Source: Orobanche coerulescens (Eukaryota > Streptophyta > Magnoliopsida > Lamiales > Orobanchaceae). From it: 64,000 bases of DNA. Each line of letters opens with the position of its first letter. The stretch's first letter is position 1. The position numbers and the translations under genes are program-made. This document shows positions 11,354 to 22,990 of the stretch, one piece after another. The DNA is taken from NCBI GenBank assembly GCA_033398695.1, contig CM065802.1, forward strand, positions 142,214,096 to 142,278,095. The letters are read 5' to 3'. Below the pieces are notes generated by a model. It saw only the letters and a list, made by a program, of their open reading frames with translations. It was not told the DNA's origin and did not search any database.

Positions 11354-12687
11354 TGTAGGTCACAAGTCGTCTAGGAATAAGTCTAGAGGGGAGGTGAATA
11401 GACTTACTGAAACTCTTAAACTCTTTTTCACGAAGAGTAAGTTTCTCAGCTGATAGATATGCAAATGACTTAGAGTCGTTTGTACTCAATACGTGCAGAA
11501 ATCAGCTGATGACGAATACACAAATACCCAATGAAACACTTAACAATGAATGCAACAATTAAAGTATGATGCTATGAAACAGTAAAATACGCAGGCAGTT
11601 ATAGTGGTTTCAGAGGTGGGGTAATCCTCTACTAATCCACTTTTCTCCAAACCAGTTAGAGATGAATTCACTATAATTGTCAACTAGTGATAAAGATTAC
11701 AGTGATTCAACCAATTACAACAGCTTCCAACCAGTGGAAATCCTTGCCGTTGCAACTCCCTTGACTGACTTCCACCTATTGATCCGCGATCCTTGGATGC
11801 CTTTACAGTCTTGAACTTCAACCAGTGAAGTACCTCGAACTCAGGACTAAAGACACGAGTTTTTGTCTTCTCCAACTAAGAGCTTCTTCAAATATGAACT
11901 TTGAGTACTGCTCTTTTCACGATGCTATAGTTCACTTTTTGATTGCTTTGAATGCTTTGATTGCTTTAGATCTTTGTTCGCACCGTTGTTGCTCAACTTT
12001 AAATCTTCGGATATATATAGGTGTTGATCCTTGAGCATTCTTCATAGCCATTGCAAATCCTTTAACAAATCCGTCCGTTGGAGAAATAGACTTCTTTGTT
12101 TATTTTTCTGAACGTTGCAAGGCTGGATTCCCATATTTTAATCCATTTTTAGACCGTTGTGAAGACTGTGCATGTGAGGCGCCGAATCTTTTGAATACAA
12201 TAAGATTAAAGTCTTCAGTGGTGGGTCGGGATGAATTATTTAATTCATATCCTTACAGGAATCTCTCCAATTTGTCTCTTCACGCTTTCATGTGACTTTC
12301 CGTAATATTTGACTTTCCAATGCATGATGACGTGGACCTGGAGTACTTGGCTGATCAAGTTGGCTGATGTACAGTCATCTTCTCTGCAGTTTGGACTTCT
12401 CTGATGGTGTTTGTTTGAGACTTGTCTGATTAGATGACTTGTCTGAAGTCACTTGACTGCAGTCTGGTCAAACATCTCTGATGAATTTTGTTGACCAGAA
12501 CTTCTCTGACTTAACTCGGCTGTACTTCTCTGATGTACTTAGTTGTACCTTTGTACTTAGCCGATTTGAGCCTAACTTATTTTGGCCTATAGAAGATACT
12601 CATTTGGTTCTTCTTTACATTTTGCCATGTAATAAACATTTGAATTACATTAATGACATCATCAAAATCTAACAAGTATTCCTAACA
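11354..12687 (-). repeat. 5' LTR of copia A
   Basis: 1334-bp LTR paired with 661-1966, with the same TG...CA ends. In element orientation it is the upstream LTR because the PBS abuts it. A TATA-like octamer at 12012-12019 (minus strand) is the best candidate core promoter. Confidence 0.93.
12012..12019 (-). promoter_or_regulatory. TATA-like box in copia A 5' LTR
   Basis: TATATATA in the middle of the LTR, conserved at the equivalent place in the other LTR (1308-1315). It is the only strong TATA-like word in this part of the repeat; its use as promoter is inferred. Confidence 0.45.
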
Positions 12688-12692
12688 ATACA
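12688..12692. repeat. Target site duplication of copia A (right copy)
   Basis: ataca immediately after the LTR end CCTAACA, matching 656-660. Confidence 0.9.
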
Positions 12693-14192
12693 CAAAGTAA
12701 ACTAAAAGCTGAAGCAAAAACATACCCTTGTAGACAAAAGGGATCAGTCGCGAGTGTTGATTGATGGTGATGATTCGATATAATGAGAGGCTTCACGATC
12801 CAATAATGGAAATGCCGTTATTTTCTACGTAACACACGTCGGAAGCACACCAGAAAAATTGCCTCCTTCTTGTTCCCTTGAAGGCTGACAACCAGGTGAC
12901 AAAAAGTAGGAGGGGAACTTTTCCTTTCTCTCTCTTGGTCGCTATAATTTTGGTTTGTAATAATCTAATCTTAAGAGGGTAAGGTGAATTAGTATTTATA
13001 ATACTCACCCTGGTCTTGTAAGCCTTCTAAAGGCCTCAAGACCATCTTCCCTATGAGCTCAAATCGGCTGATCGATGGGTCTTGATCCGGGCCCATGTGA
13101 GCTTAGCCACTAAACTTAATCTGATCTGCTACAAGTATTTCATGTAAATCAATTAATCTAATTAACCGATTTATTAAATTCTCTATAATTTATAAATAAT
13201 TCCTCCAATAAATTACTTTAATTAATTCATGATCGAGTTAAATTAATTATTAAATAATCTAAAGCTGTGATAATTTATCCAATAAATTTGATTAAACATC
13301 TAATATATAATATTCACGAAGAGAGAATAAGCTCATATTAATCTTTCGTCTATCTTGTTTACGCGACTCTGTCGATTCGTCTTATTCAACAGTGGGAGGA
13401 AGCAAAGAGTGTGAGTAATACTTAGTTCAGTTTTATCGATTTGTAGACATATTAAGCAATTGAGTTCTAAACCTTTTCTAGTGCCAGACTCCTTATCTCA
13501 TAAGGATTGAAATGTTTCTTCTCAATTATAAGGGCATTATTTCTGTTTATTTACCAAATAAAGAATGCCAATGACATAGAGTAAATTAAGAAATATTAAC
13601 TAACTATTAATCAAGACAACATAATTTCATAATTATAAACCTAAGTCTCTTATACTTAGAGTGGCATTCGAGGGTATAATCCCACATAAATTGTATCAAA
13701 AGTGATGACCATTTTGAGTAGACGAATATGATAAAGTTACATGTTATTTTAAATCAAAATATTAGTTTCATAAATAACTACAGTAATACATTGTACTATA
13801 TTATAAAATACTAATGACCAATCCATGTTTCTGGTTATTCGAAATTAGTAAAAGACGTTATTATGTAAAGATATATTTAGATTATTTTTAAAATAATCCT
13901 ATTTTTCCCATTTTCGTATATCTCGATTTTTGTGATTCATTCGTGCCGATGTATCATTTATAGTACTATTATTTTCCGTATGTTCTTTTCTTACACTATA
14001 CTTCTCTTGGTGCTTGATTAGTATTTGAATTCGTGATTGAGACTCCTATTGAGTGTTTTATCATGTCTGTTTTCGTGCGATTTTGGAGGATCGAGTCATC
14101 GAGTCATAGCGGTTGGGCGCTGGCCGGCAAGGTGCGGCAGGAACCAACCAAGTGTGCACTAGAAGCCCACACGGGCAGGTGCTCGTGCGGAA
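12693..14192. other. Unassigned AT-rich DNA, possibly an old LTR
   Basis: No coding similarity is recognised over this 1.5 kb. On the minus strand a TATAAATA word near 12990-13003 is followed by a leader-like pyrimidine/purine mix toward 12693. That layout would fit the promoter part of an old minus-strand LTR into which copia A inserted. No partner repeat is present, so this is a guess. The stretch 14080-14192 is more GC-rich and may be the degenerate upstream part of the gypsy LTR fragment that follows. Confidence 0.3.
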
Positions 14193-14528
14193 ATCTTATA
14201 GGAAATTACGAAACGGCCCAAAAGTCCGAAAATCACAATACAACGTCGGATTAACAATCCGAAACTCACAACATGCTCCACTCAACCATACGAACTCATG
14301 GAAATAGGAAAATGACGAAATCGAACGAGTTTTAGGAGAATCGAATACACATGCGATAAAATATAACTCAAGATGAAAATACGTAAAAACATCATCGAAA
14401 CTCATCCAAACGGAGAAACTCCAAGAACAAAATAGATTCATAATTCCAAAACAGTGTCAAGCGAGTTGTTCGAAACGAACATACACCAAAATTAGAAATT
14501 GCCAAAAATAGAAAACACGGATATTACA
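14193..14528 (-). repeat. Truncated gypsy E-type LTR (terminal part)
   Basis: From CTTATAGGAAATTAC to the terminus TATTACA this stretch matches the corresponding 340 bp of both gypsy E LTRs (49998-50335 and 57085-57417), with scattered substitutions. It ends exactly at the LTR terminus and is cut off on the left. It is a remnant of another member of the family or of a relative. Confidence 0.85.
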
Positions 14529-15376
14529 TTCAAAAGGGTGAAGTGACAATTGCATTGAAGAAGATGGGGTCAAAGAAAGCAGAAGGACCAGATGGTATAC
14601 CTATTGAAGTTTGGAGGTGTTTGGGGGAGAGAGGGATCGAATGGGTAACTATGCTTTTCAATAAGATTTGGAGAAGCAATAAGATGCCATCAGCGTGGAG
14701 GAAAAGTATTCTCATCCCTTTGCATAAGAACAAAGGTGATGTTCAAGATTGTTTTAATTATCACAGAATTAAACTAATGAGTCATACCATGAAGTTGTGG
14801 GAACGAGTGATTGAACAAAGGATCAGGAAATGTGTGAAGATAACAGAAAATCAGTTTGAATTTATGCTTGGAAGATCGACCATGGAAGCAATTTATCTTA
14901 TTCGACAGTTGATGGAACATTATCGAGATAAAAAGAAAGATCTACATATGGTTTTTATTGATTTAGAGAAGGCATATGATAAAGTACCAAGAGAAGTACT
15001 TTGGTGGGCCTTAGCAAAGAAGGGTGTATCGCGGAAATATATTGACATTATAAAGGACATATATGAGGGAGCTAGTACAAATGTACGTACTAATGTTGGG
15101 AGGACAGAATAATTCCCTCTTACGATTGGGGTGCATCAAGGATCTGCTCTTAGTCCTTTTCTCTTTGCCATAGTCATGGACGAATTGACAAGAGAAATTC
15201 AAAATGACATTATGATGTTTGCAGATGATATTGTGTTGATTGATGAAACGAAGGTTGGAGTGCAACAGAAATTGGAACTTTGGATGGATACTTTGGAAGC
15301 TCGAGGCTTTAGGCTGAGCAGAAGTAAGACTGAATATATAGGTTTAGCGAAAACAGTGATAGAGAGGCGGGGATGA
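14529..15376 (+). pseudogene. RTE LINE reverse transcriptase
   Basis: Residues [56 protein letters not shown] and [20 protein letters not shown] are the conserved RT blocks 2-5 of plant RTE elements. [10 protein letters not shown] carries the catalytic ADD motif. A TAA at 15110-15112 interrupts the frame before the [10 protein letters not shown] block, and a short deletion removes residues just before the ADD motif. The frame ends at 15376. Inactive. Confidence 0.9.
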
Positions 15377-15984
15377 TCACATTTGATGGGAAAGTTGTTC
15401 ATGGATCCACTTTCTTTCGGTATCTTGGATCTATTATCCAAAAGGATGGATAGCTAGATGGCGATGTGGCTCACAGAATAAAGGTCGGGTAGTTGAAGTG
15501 GAAGATTGCCACAGGGGTTTTATGTGATCCTGACATGCCACATAGATTAAAGGGTAAATTATACCACACGGCAATTAGGCCTGTGCAGTTATATGGCACC
15601 GGGTGTTGGGCTGTAAAACAGTGTCACGTTTAAAAGATGAATGTGGCGGAGATACGTATTCTACGATGGATGTGTGGTCATATAGAAAAGGATCGGCTCA
15701 TAAATGAGGTGATTAGGGAGAAGGTAAGAGTTGCGGCTATAGAAGATAAGATGATGGAGAATCGATTACGATGGTTTGGTCATGTGAGAACAAGACCTGT
15801 TAATGCCCCAGTGAGGAGGCTAGAAAGTTGGGGAACAAGTAATGTTGTGAAAGGTAGAGAAAGAGCCAAGAAAACTTGGATAAAGATGATTGAAAATGAT
15901 ATGCGGTTTCTTGGAATTGGAGAAAGTATGGCGATAGAGAGGCAAAAGTGGCGGGAAAGAATACGGATGGTGGATGGAATATGA
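15377..15984 (+). pseudogene. RTE LINE C-terminal region
   Basis: After a frame break the family's C-terminal part continues with FRYLGSIIQKDG, then KLYHTAIRPVQLYGTGCW and, after two more stops, RILRWMCGHIEKDRLINEVI and RWFGHVRTRPVNAPVRRLE. These are hallmark motifs of plant RTE ORF2 C-termini. It ends with a TGA at 15982-15984. Confidence 0.88.
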
Positions 15985-16204
15985 TTTCTTTTTTTTAATC
16001 CATGTTATCTTTTAATTTATTTTTCAAGATTTTTCATTTTTTATTTTTTTTTTATTTTTTTTTACATTCATTCTCTATTTTTATTTGCTTTTTTTCTCTA
16101 CTTTTTTCCCTCATTTTCTCCTTTTATGTTATTTATGTAACGATCATTGACGGTTTCAAAGTTTGATTCATGTTAGCCGACCCCAAATCATTTTGGGACT
16201 AAGG

Positions 16205-16227
16205 CTTAGATGTTGTTGTTGTTGTTG
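16205..16227 (+). repeat. TTG-repeat 3' tail of the LINE
   Basis: A GATG(TTG)n run closes the element. RTE elements end in such simple repeats rather than poly(A). Confidence 0.75.
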
Positions 16228-16234
16228 TAAGGAC

Positions 16235-16683
16235 GTTAATGCATGCATGTGGCTGCATGCAGATAACGTACGCTAACATATAAGCGTAGCATATGCTAAA
16301 TATGTTGGCTAACGTACGTTACGCATAGCACATAGCGTGCGCTATGTGCACTCAACCAGATTAAGACGTGGGGAGTAGGTGGGAACCGGATCACGAACTT
16401 TTAGGGATGCTTTGCATGAAACCTTGACGACTTTCATAAAGTTGAGTCACTAGGTGATTAGCGTGCGCTACCTGATAGAAGTAACATACGCTAAAGTTGT
16501 GATAGAGAGGCAGTAAGCTTTGTGGGATCAATAGCGTACGCAATGTTTCGTGCTAGCGTGTGCTAACGAGAACCTCTAACATACGTAATGACTCTGTAGC
16601 GTACGTAATGCTGAAGTCAGAACAAGGCATTAGGCTGGGAGCCGTTAGCGTACGCTAACAGGATGTGATAGCGTACGTTAACT
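16235..16683 (+). promoter_or_regulatory. Palindrome array in gypsy B left LTR
   Basis: About a dozen copies of GCGTACGCTA, AACGTACGTTA and related words with a GTAC centre lie within 450 bp, interleaved with unrelated spacers. RY-type CATGCATG words occur at the start (16241-16262). The last copy ends about 10 bp before the TATAAATA at 16693. The same layout is present in the right LTR (23480-23925). Confidence 0.75.
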
Positions 16684-16692
16684 CATATTTAG

Positions 16693-16700
16693 TATAAATA
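16693..16700 (+). promoter_or_regulatory. TATA box of gypsy B LTR
   Basis: TATAAATA, conserved at 23934-23941 in the right LTR and followed by a pyrimidine-rich leader. Placed right after the palindrome array. Confidence 0.65.
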
Positions 16701-17839
16701 GGACATCACCCCTCATTTCATTTCACACTCGTTTTCCTCTGTTCCGTGTCCGATTTCTGCAAACTCAGAGAGCCCTCCTGCGACATAACCTTGATTTAAC
16801 ATCTCTACTTGGCCGATGAAGTTGGGAAGCATCTTGGATTAGTGCTCCCTCAAGAGTTCGTCGTTCTTCTTCGTAGTAAGGTATGTTGAGACTATACCAA
16901 CCTGGAATTCATGTTCTTAGTAATTTTATGAACATGCCACTGAGATCATTGAGTTCGTTATTATAGTAATAAATCGAACACCATGTTTAGGAGGATTTAA
17001 ATAGATGAACTTAGGTTTCCCATTGAGATAAGTTGAGTCCTGATTATGCCAAACATCGGGATGGAATTTTCTGGAATTGTAACACGCCTTTAATGATGAT
17101 TTGAAACGCTCTTATGATGAACGATAGGTTAAGGTTATCACCTATGTTAGCTGAATTCAAGAAGATGAATGTAGAGGGTGTTCTTCAAGTATAGTTCATG
17201 TCTTATAGAGGTTTATTTGATGTGACAATCTTCATATTGATGATTAGAACGAAGTGATTAGGTTGGTGACAATTGTTCTGAACGTAGAACTTTGACAAGA
17301 AGAACTACTTGCGGAAGAACGAGAATCATAGAGATGAATTAACCTAGAACTCGGTTGGAATGTGTTTACCTTGCTAGGTATCGTTAGAATAACCGGACCA
17401 AGCATTAGAGTTGATAATCAGAATTGGGAGTGTGGATTTGTGATGATTTGAATATCCTTGAATTCGTAGAACATCGGCATTTTTACCCCGTGATGATCAT
17501 TCATTTTACATATAGTATGGTATTAGTTCAGCTTAGTGTTCTTTAAGTAGTGAACCGTACACCGGCCATGCGTATAATGATTCACTTGGACATAGATTGG
17601 AAACGTTTAGAATGTTCGTGTGTTAGCCTTGTTGCGTAGGTTGAACCCTTTGTTATTTTCCTTTTTGTTTAAGGTGCGAGCCTTGAAAAGTGATTGATCG
17701 AAGGGGCGACCTTCGGGCATTTTGACATTCATTGAAGTATTTAAACCCCTGTCATCTTTCGAAGGCAAAAACTTTAATTATGTTTATCCGTGTTGATGTT
17801 GTTTATGTTGTTATGTGTCGTACATATGTATTGTGATTG

Positions 17840-17990
17840 TTTTGTCCACCATGCGTTGGTCCGATGGGATCATCATGGGAATTTATAGTTGTGTGTGCTG
17901 GATCGTTGGACGGGTACTTCCACAATGTGTTGGTCCGACGGGATCATCATGGGGATCTATGCCGTATACGCTGGATATTTGGAGTACCAA
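17840..17990 (+). repeat. Mid-LTR tandem repeat of gypsy B
   Basis: Two copies of a unit of about 70 bp containing GTTGGTCCGA(T/C)GGGATCATC; the right LTR has the corresponding copies at about 25078-25200. The GTCCGACGGGAT core also occurs in the gypsy E LTR repeats. Confidence 0.7.
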
Positions 17991-18501
17991 GTGTATGTTG
18001 AGATTGATACGTTGTGTTGTAAATTGTCTTGTTATTGTTTCTCGTTGGGGAAACTTGATGTTATCATTATTGATATTATTGATGTTATTGTTGAGGGTTC
18101 GCTGAATAAATCATTGTTGTGTAATTATCGTACTTGTACTAGCATCGTTGTGCTAACCCTTTGGGGGTGAATATTTGTTTTAGGTTCAGGATCCAGGAGG
18201 GTAGGGAAACAACCACTAGAGCTGCATGATGACGAGGGTGCAGAGTGATGTTTATGGCCGGGAGATTTTGTCAGTTGTGTTTTGTTTTTATAAAGTACTT
18301 GAGTATGTTGTCGTTTTTGTTGTATTTGATGTTTATTATAGGGGGTTGACCGATTGGCATTTTTCCAGACTTGTAATGTAATAATAAAATTTGCTGTTGG
18401 TATTTAATAATGTTGTTTTAAATTTCTTAGCCTAGTAAATCCTCATATCACGGATTTACGATGCTGTAATAATCCTGAATATCTCGGGGTGTTACAAAAT
18501 A

Positions 18502-18513
18502 TGGTATCAGAGC
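18502..18513 (+). other. Primer binding site of gypsy B
   Basis: TGGTATCAGAGC, complementary to initiator tRNA-Met, five bases after the LTR end. Confidence 0.93.
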
Positions 18514-18735
18514 TAAGATTAGGGATATCTTGGCCGTTGGGTTAAAATAGGGTTCATATGTGTCTTTTGAGGTAACCGCCCGTGAATAACACCACTGTAC
18601 TGCCTTCGTATTCGTGTGAGCGGTGGTTGTAAGTTTTTTAAACTCTATCTTGTCCTTTTCATGTTATGTCCTTTTTGGATAATTGAACATTAGAACGATA
18701 TTGTTTCTTATATATTGAGTATGTATGCTTACAAT

Positions 18736-19835
18736 ATGTTGAGAAGAGGTCGTGGACGTGGTCACAGTCGTGGACGCGGACGTGGAAATGCTGAAAGGGA
18801 AGCTTCACCCTCTGTCCCTGGTTCACTGTCAAATCAGGATAACCTCAGTTCTGGAGAGCAACAGGAATCTGTTAACCGTAATCAGGAACAGACTTTACAA
18901 TCCTGATGTTCCCGACATCCTTCGTAAATTGGTTAACCAAATTACTCAATTTGCTCAAGTTGTGGGTAGAATGAAAGTGGCAGTAGGATTGCAGACAGGA
19001 GAGAGACAGCAAGGCATCCCAGACTGGGGAAATCCAGGAGACAGATGGCTACAGGAGGTGGCAAAGATGCACCCGCCGAAGTTCGATGGTTTTTCTAAGG
19101 CACTGACATGGGATCACTGGCTGATATAGCTAGAGAAAGTATTTCCAGGGATTAACTGCCAGGACGACCGGAGAACCCCCATTGCACAATATTTCCTGAC
19201 GGGAGAAGCGTCCGAGTGGTGGGAATCCACCTGACCTATTGATCATAATGCCGATTGGGGAGAGTTTAAACTGATGGTGGAAGCCCAATACTGCCCTCGT
19301 CCGGTAAGGGAAGCTAAAGTTCGAGATTTCTTCTCCGCACAACCGACGGACGAATCTGTAGCCCAAACGATTAAGACATTTAATCAACAACTGGCGTTTG
19401 TTCGACACCTGGTCAGAACTGATGCGGAAATGATGATTCATTTCGAAATGAGAATGAAACCGTAGATACAGAGGTACATGTCAGGATTCGAATACACCAC
19501 TCTCCGCCAGTATCAAGACAAAGCTTTGGCAAACGAAATGATAGAAGTAACAATGGAAAAGTTTTCTGAATCCAAGAAGCAAAAAGTCAATGGTGGTTTT
19601 TCAGAATATAAGAATAGTGGGCCCCACAAGGCTCAGTCATCTTTCCACTCATTCAAGAAGCCTCTACAACCATCCAAAAGCGGAAGGAACCCAGATCTGT
19701 ACCAGCCTTTACTGATGCGGCAAAATAGTGCTTTAATTGTGGTCGCCCAGGACACATGTGGCATGGCTGTTTTCATTCTCTGTTGACATGTTACGGATGC
19801 GGTCAGGAAGGTCATCGATCGATGTTCTGCAAGGA
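18736..19835 (+). pseudogene. Gypsy B gag
   Basis: Starts at the ATG giving MLRRGRGRGHSRGRGRG, equivalent to the gypsy E start. After a frame break near 18900 it continues with RWLQEVAKMHPPKFDGFS, a stop at 19129, then YFLTGEASEWWEST, a stop, VEAQYCPRPVREAKVRDFF and YMSGFEYTTLRQYQDKALA (Retrotrans_gag domain). Two CCHC knuckles remain at about 19715-19830: CFNCGRPGHMWHGC and CYGCGQEGHRSMFC, in different frames. Stops replace expected Gln and Trp/Tyr codons. Confidence 0.9.
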
Positions 19836-20049
19836 TGCCACTAAATTATTTGGGGCTCGTACTTCGCAGCCTGCCCAGAAAGAGGCGAGTGTCCCGCAGA
19901 TGCAGCAGAGTGTCCAGCCACCCCAGAGTTTTGGTCGAGGAATAGGAAGAGGACAGTTCGACCAAAGGGGAGCCGAGTGCCAGATCCGCTCCTCCATGCC
20001 TTTATGATATGAGGAGGGCAGACGATCAGAATGCAACTGTCGCATCAGG

Positions 20050-20324
20050 TACCGTTCAGATCCTTTCGCAACTAGTTAGTGTTTTATTCGATACAGGGAC
20101 TACAATCGTTTGTAACATTATCTTGTGTTAATCGTTTGAACATTTCATGTTTTCATGAATATGAACCTTATATTGTGGGTTTACCGAGTGGGGAAAGAAT
20201 TATGGGGAATTTAGAAACTAGAGATTTTCCGGTATCAATTGGAGGCAAAGACTGGCCTTCAAATCTGATCATAGTAGAGATTCAAGGAGATGACCTAATT
20301 CTTGGAGATGATTGGCTTAACTGA
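20050..20324 (+). pseudogene. Gypsy B aspartic protease
   Basis: The active-site triad appears as VLFDTGTT at about 20085-20105, then the frame shifts and resumes with VTLSCVNRLNISCFHEYEP, VGLPSGERIMGN and DLILGDDWLN. These match the gypsy E protease block by block. A TGA at 20322-20324 replaces the Arg expected after DDWLN. Confidence 0.85.
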
Positions 20325-21230
20325 TATGGAGCTATTATGATCTACAGAAAGAGAAATATTTCGATGATAGCTGAAGATGGTTCCGAAATCTTATTTGAAG
20401 GATGGAGACCAAGAAGTTCAGGAAAAGTCATTAAGGCAATGAAGGCTACCGGACTACTTAAACAAGGTTGTGCCGGATACTGGTGCTATACAATGAAGAA
20501 GGAAGAAAGAACATTAGAGCTTTCATCTATCCCTGTTGTAAATGAATTTCTAGACGTGTTCCCTGATGAATTACCCGGACTACCTCCACGATGAGATGTA
20601 GAGTTCACCATGAAGCTAGAACTGGGAGCTATGCCTATTTATAAAGCACGGTATCGTATGGCACCTAAGCAACTGGAAGAATCGCTGGACAATGGTTATA
20701 TCTAGACAAGTGTTTCGCCCTGGGGTGCACCACTTCTTTTTGTTCAGAAGAAATATGGATTGCTTCGATTGTGTATTGACTATCGGGAGCTAAACAGGAT
20801 GACGATCAAGAATAAGTATCCGTTGCCACGGATTGATGATTTGTTCGACCAGTTGCAAGGAGCGGTAGTATTTTCAAAGATCGATTTGAGATCGGGATAC
20901 CATTAGTTGGGGATTAAAGAATCCAATGTTCTGAAGATAGCATTCAGAACTCACTACGAGCACTATGAGTTTGTAGTGATGCCGTTTGGTCTCACCAATG
21001 CGCCTGCAGTATTTATGCAATTGATGAATCGAGTATTCGTAGAGTATTTGGAAAAATTTGTAGTAGTGTTTATTGATGATATTTTGGTCTATTCCAAGAG
21101 TCCGTAAGAGCATGAACATCAATTGCGGATCGTTTTGAACCTCTTGGGAAGCGAATAATTGTATGCTAAACTGTCTAAATGTGGGTTCTGGCTAAAGGAA
21201 GTGATGTTCCTTTGTCACGTGGTATCAGCG
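20325..21230 (+). pseudogene. Gypsy B reverse transcriptase
   Basis: Linker GCAGYWCYTMKKEE and FLDVFPDELPGLPPR, stop, then [68 protein letters not shown] and the catalytic [13 protein letters not shown]. Stops after NGYI, after SGYH and after SKSP break the frame, two of them where gypsy E or the family has Arg or Gln. Confidence 0.92.
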
Positions 21231-21790
21231 TAAAGGGTCCGAGTATATCCCCAAAAAGTCGAGGTAATTTTGGAATGGAAGTCTCCTAAGAACATGAAAG
21301 AAGTCAGAAGTTTCTTAGGACTTGCTGGGTACTATCGTCGGTTTGTGGAAGGGTTTTCCAAAATTACCCGCCCACTTACTCGATTGCTGCAGAAGACCCA
21401 AAAGTTTGAATGGAACGAGGTGTGTTAGGCCGGTTTTGACGAAATTAAGAAGAGATTGACGACGGATCTAATCTTAATGCTACCGAAAGGAACTGAAGGG
21501 TTCATAGTTTACAGTGACACTTCAAATTAAGGTCTCGGGTGTGTACTAATGAAGAATGAGAAGGTGATCGCCTACGCTTCATGACAGTTGAAACCATATG
21601 AAGTAAATTATCCAACTCACGATTTGGAACTGGCAGCTGTTGTTTTCGCCTCTTCACAGATCATAAGAGTCTTAAATACATCTTCAATCAGAAAGAGTTA
21701 AACATGCGGCAGAGGAGATGGTTGGAATTGATTAAGGACTATGATTTGGAAATTCTTTATAATCCAGGTAAATCGAACATAGTGGCTGAT
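21231..21790 (+). pseudogene. Gypsy B RNase H
   Basis: [48 protein letters not shown] and [17 protein letters not shown] follow the RT. About 45 bp are deleted near 21650, removing the KIWRHYLYG block that gypsy E keeps, and the frame resumes at [16 protein letters not shown]. The deletion and three stops inactivate it. Confidence 0.9.
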
Positions 21791-22990
21791 GCACTGAGCC
21801 GCAAACCCATTTCTATTCGAATGCTGGAGACGCTCACATCCCAGTCTAGCATTCAACGAGAGTATATTCGTGAAGGAATTGAAGTATGGTTACAAGGAGT
21901 CCAGGGATAACTATATGTGATGGAATTAACTTCATCGTTGAGTGATGAAATCAAATCTAAGCAATTAGATGACCCCTTGATGATTCGGTTACGTGAGGAA
22001 GTGGGCAAAGGAAAGGCCCCAGGATTTGTAATTCATGAAGATGGAGTTATGAGATTCCAAGGACGACTTTGTGTCCCCGATAAAATTGTTTTGAAGCAGA
22101 CAATCATGAAGGAAGCTCACAGTATGCCCTATCTATTCATCCGGGCACCAGTAAGATGTATAAAGACCTGAAGCAAAATTTTTAGTGGGGCAACATGAAG
22201 AACGATGTGGCAGACTATGTTTCGAAGTGTTTAACTTGTCAGCAGGTTAATATTGAACATCAATGACCCGCTGGAATGTTGAAGCCACTTCCGATTCCTG
22301 AATGTAAGTGGGAAGATATATCAATGGACTTTATCACCAATATGCCAAAGACCAGGACAGGAATGAATATTATTTGGGTAAGTTGATCGCATATCCAAAT
22401 CGGCTCATTTTATCGGCATTAAGGATACTTGGGGACCAGAGAGGTTGGCACGAGTGTTTATTGCGGAAATAGTTCGACTGTATGGAACACCAAAAACTAT
22501 TGTTTCGGATTGGGTATCGCATCTTTGGAAAGCAGTCCATAAGGTTTTAGGAACCGAGTTGAGTTTCAGCATGGCTTATCATACTCAAACCGACATACAG
22601 TCCGAGAGCACTAGTCAAATGGTAGAAGACATGTTGAGAGCCTGTGCACTAGATTGGTCGACTGATTGGGAACCTCATCTGCCATTGATTGAGTTCACCT
22701 ACAATAATTGTTGACACGCCTCGATCAAGATGGCGCCTTTTGAGGCTTTATATGGGAGGAGGTGCAGGTCACCCTTATGTTGGGACGATTCGTCTGACTT
22801 GATTGGGGCAGAACCAGAATAGATAATACAGACCCAAGAAAGATAGCCCTGATCCATGAGAGATTATTGACTACCCAAAGTTGTCATAAGTATTATGAAG
22901 ATGTACGTCGTTGATCGTTCGAATTTGATGTCAGAGACCACATGCTTTTAAAGTCCGAGATTTATCGAACCATTCGAGATTCTTGAAAGA
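21704..22990 (+). pseudogene. Gypsy B integrase
   Basis: Begins after the RNase H end ([29 protein letters not shown]). The zinc-finger half contains KCLTCQQVN. The catalytic D is in [11 protein letters not shown]; the second D region reads IVSDWVSHLW, with a short deletion removing the RDGQF residues; the E lies in the altered QSESTSQMVED. A frameshift near 22380, stops near 22265 and 22714 and further breaks to 22990 make it non-functional. Confidence 0.9.

Larger units (their letters stand above)
661..12687 (-). mobile_element. Copia A: complete SIRE-like Ty1/copia retrotransposon
   Basis: This 12.0-kb element is bounded by two direct LTRs with TG...CA ends and by a 5-bp target duplication. 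It reads on the minus strand in the order 5' LTR (11354-12687), PBS, gag, protease, integrase, RT, RNase H, accessory ORF, PPT, 3' LTR (661-1966). Protease-integrase-RT-RNase H is the copia domain order. The 1.3-kb LTRs, the initiator-tRNA-Met primer site and the roughly 3.8-kb region between pol and the 3' LTR with its own reading frames are typical of the SIRE/Maximus group. Gag and pol are broken by stops and frameshifts, and the two LTRs differ at many positions, so this is an old, probably inactive copy that kept its structure. Confidence 0.93.
14529..16227 (+). mobile_element. 5'-truncated RTE-type LINE
   Basis: Non-LTR retrotransposon remnant starting inside the RT domain and ending with a GTTGTTGTTGTTG tail after GGGACTAAGGCTTAGATG, the terminus typical of plant RTE-clade LINEs. 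The endonuclease and N-terminal RT are missing, as expected from incomplete target-primed reverse transcription. Its left end abuts the terminus of the LTR fragment, and its right end abuts the truncated gypsy B LTR. Confidence 0.88.
16228..18496 (+). repeat. Left LTR of gypsy B, 5'-truncated
   Basis: Matches 23466-25712 in order, ending GGTGTTACA next to the PBS. The first 130 or so bases of the right LTR (TGTAATACCC...) have no counterpart here; the LINE tail occupies the junction. TATAAATA is at 16693-16700. Confidence 0.88.

Noticed and set aside
17815..18170. Overlapping frames in the gypsy B LTR (also 25040-25454)
   Set aside because: They translate the mid-LTR tandem repeat; frames differ between the two LTR copies.
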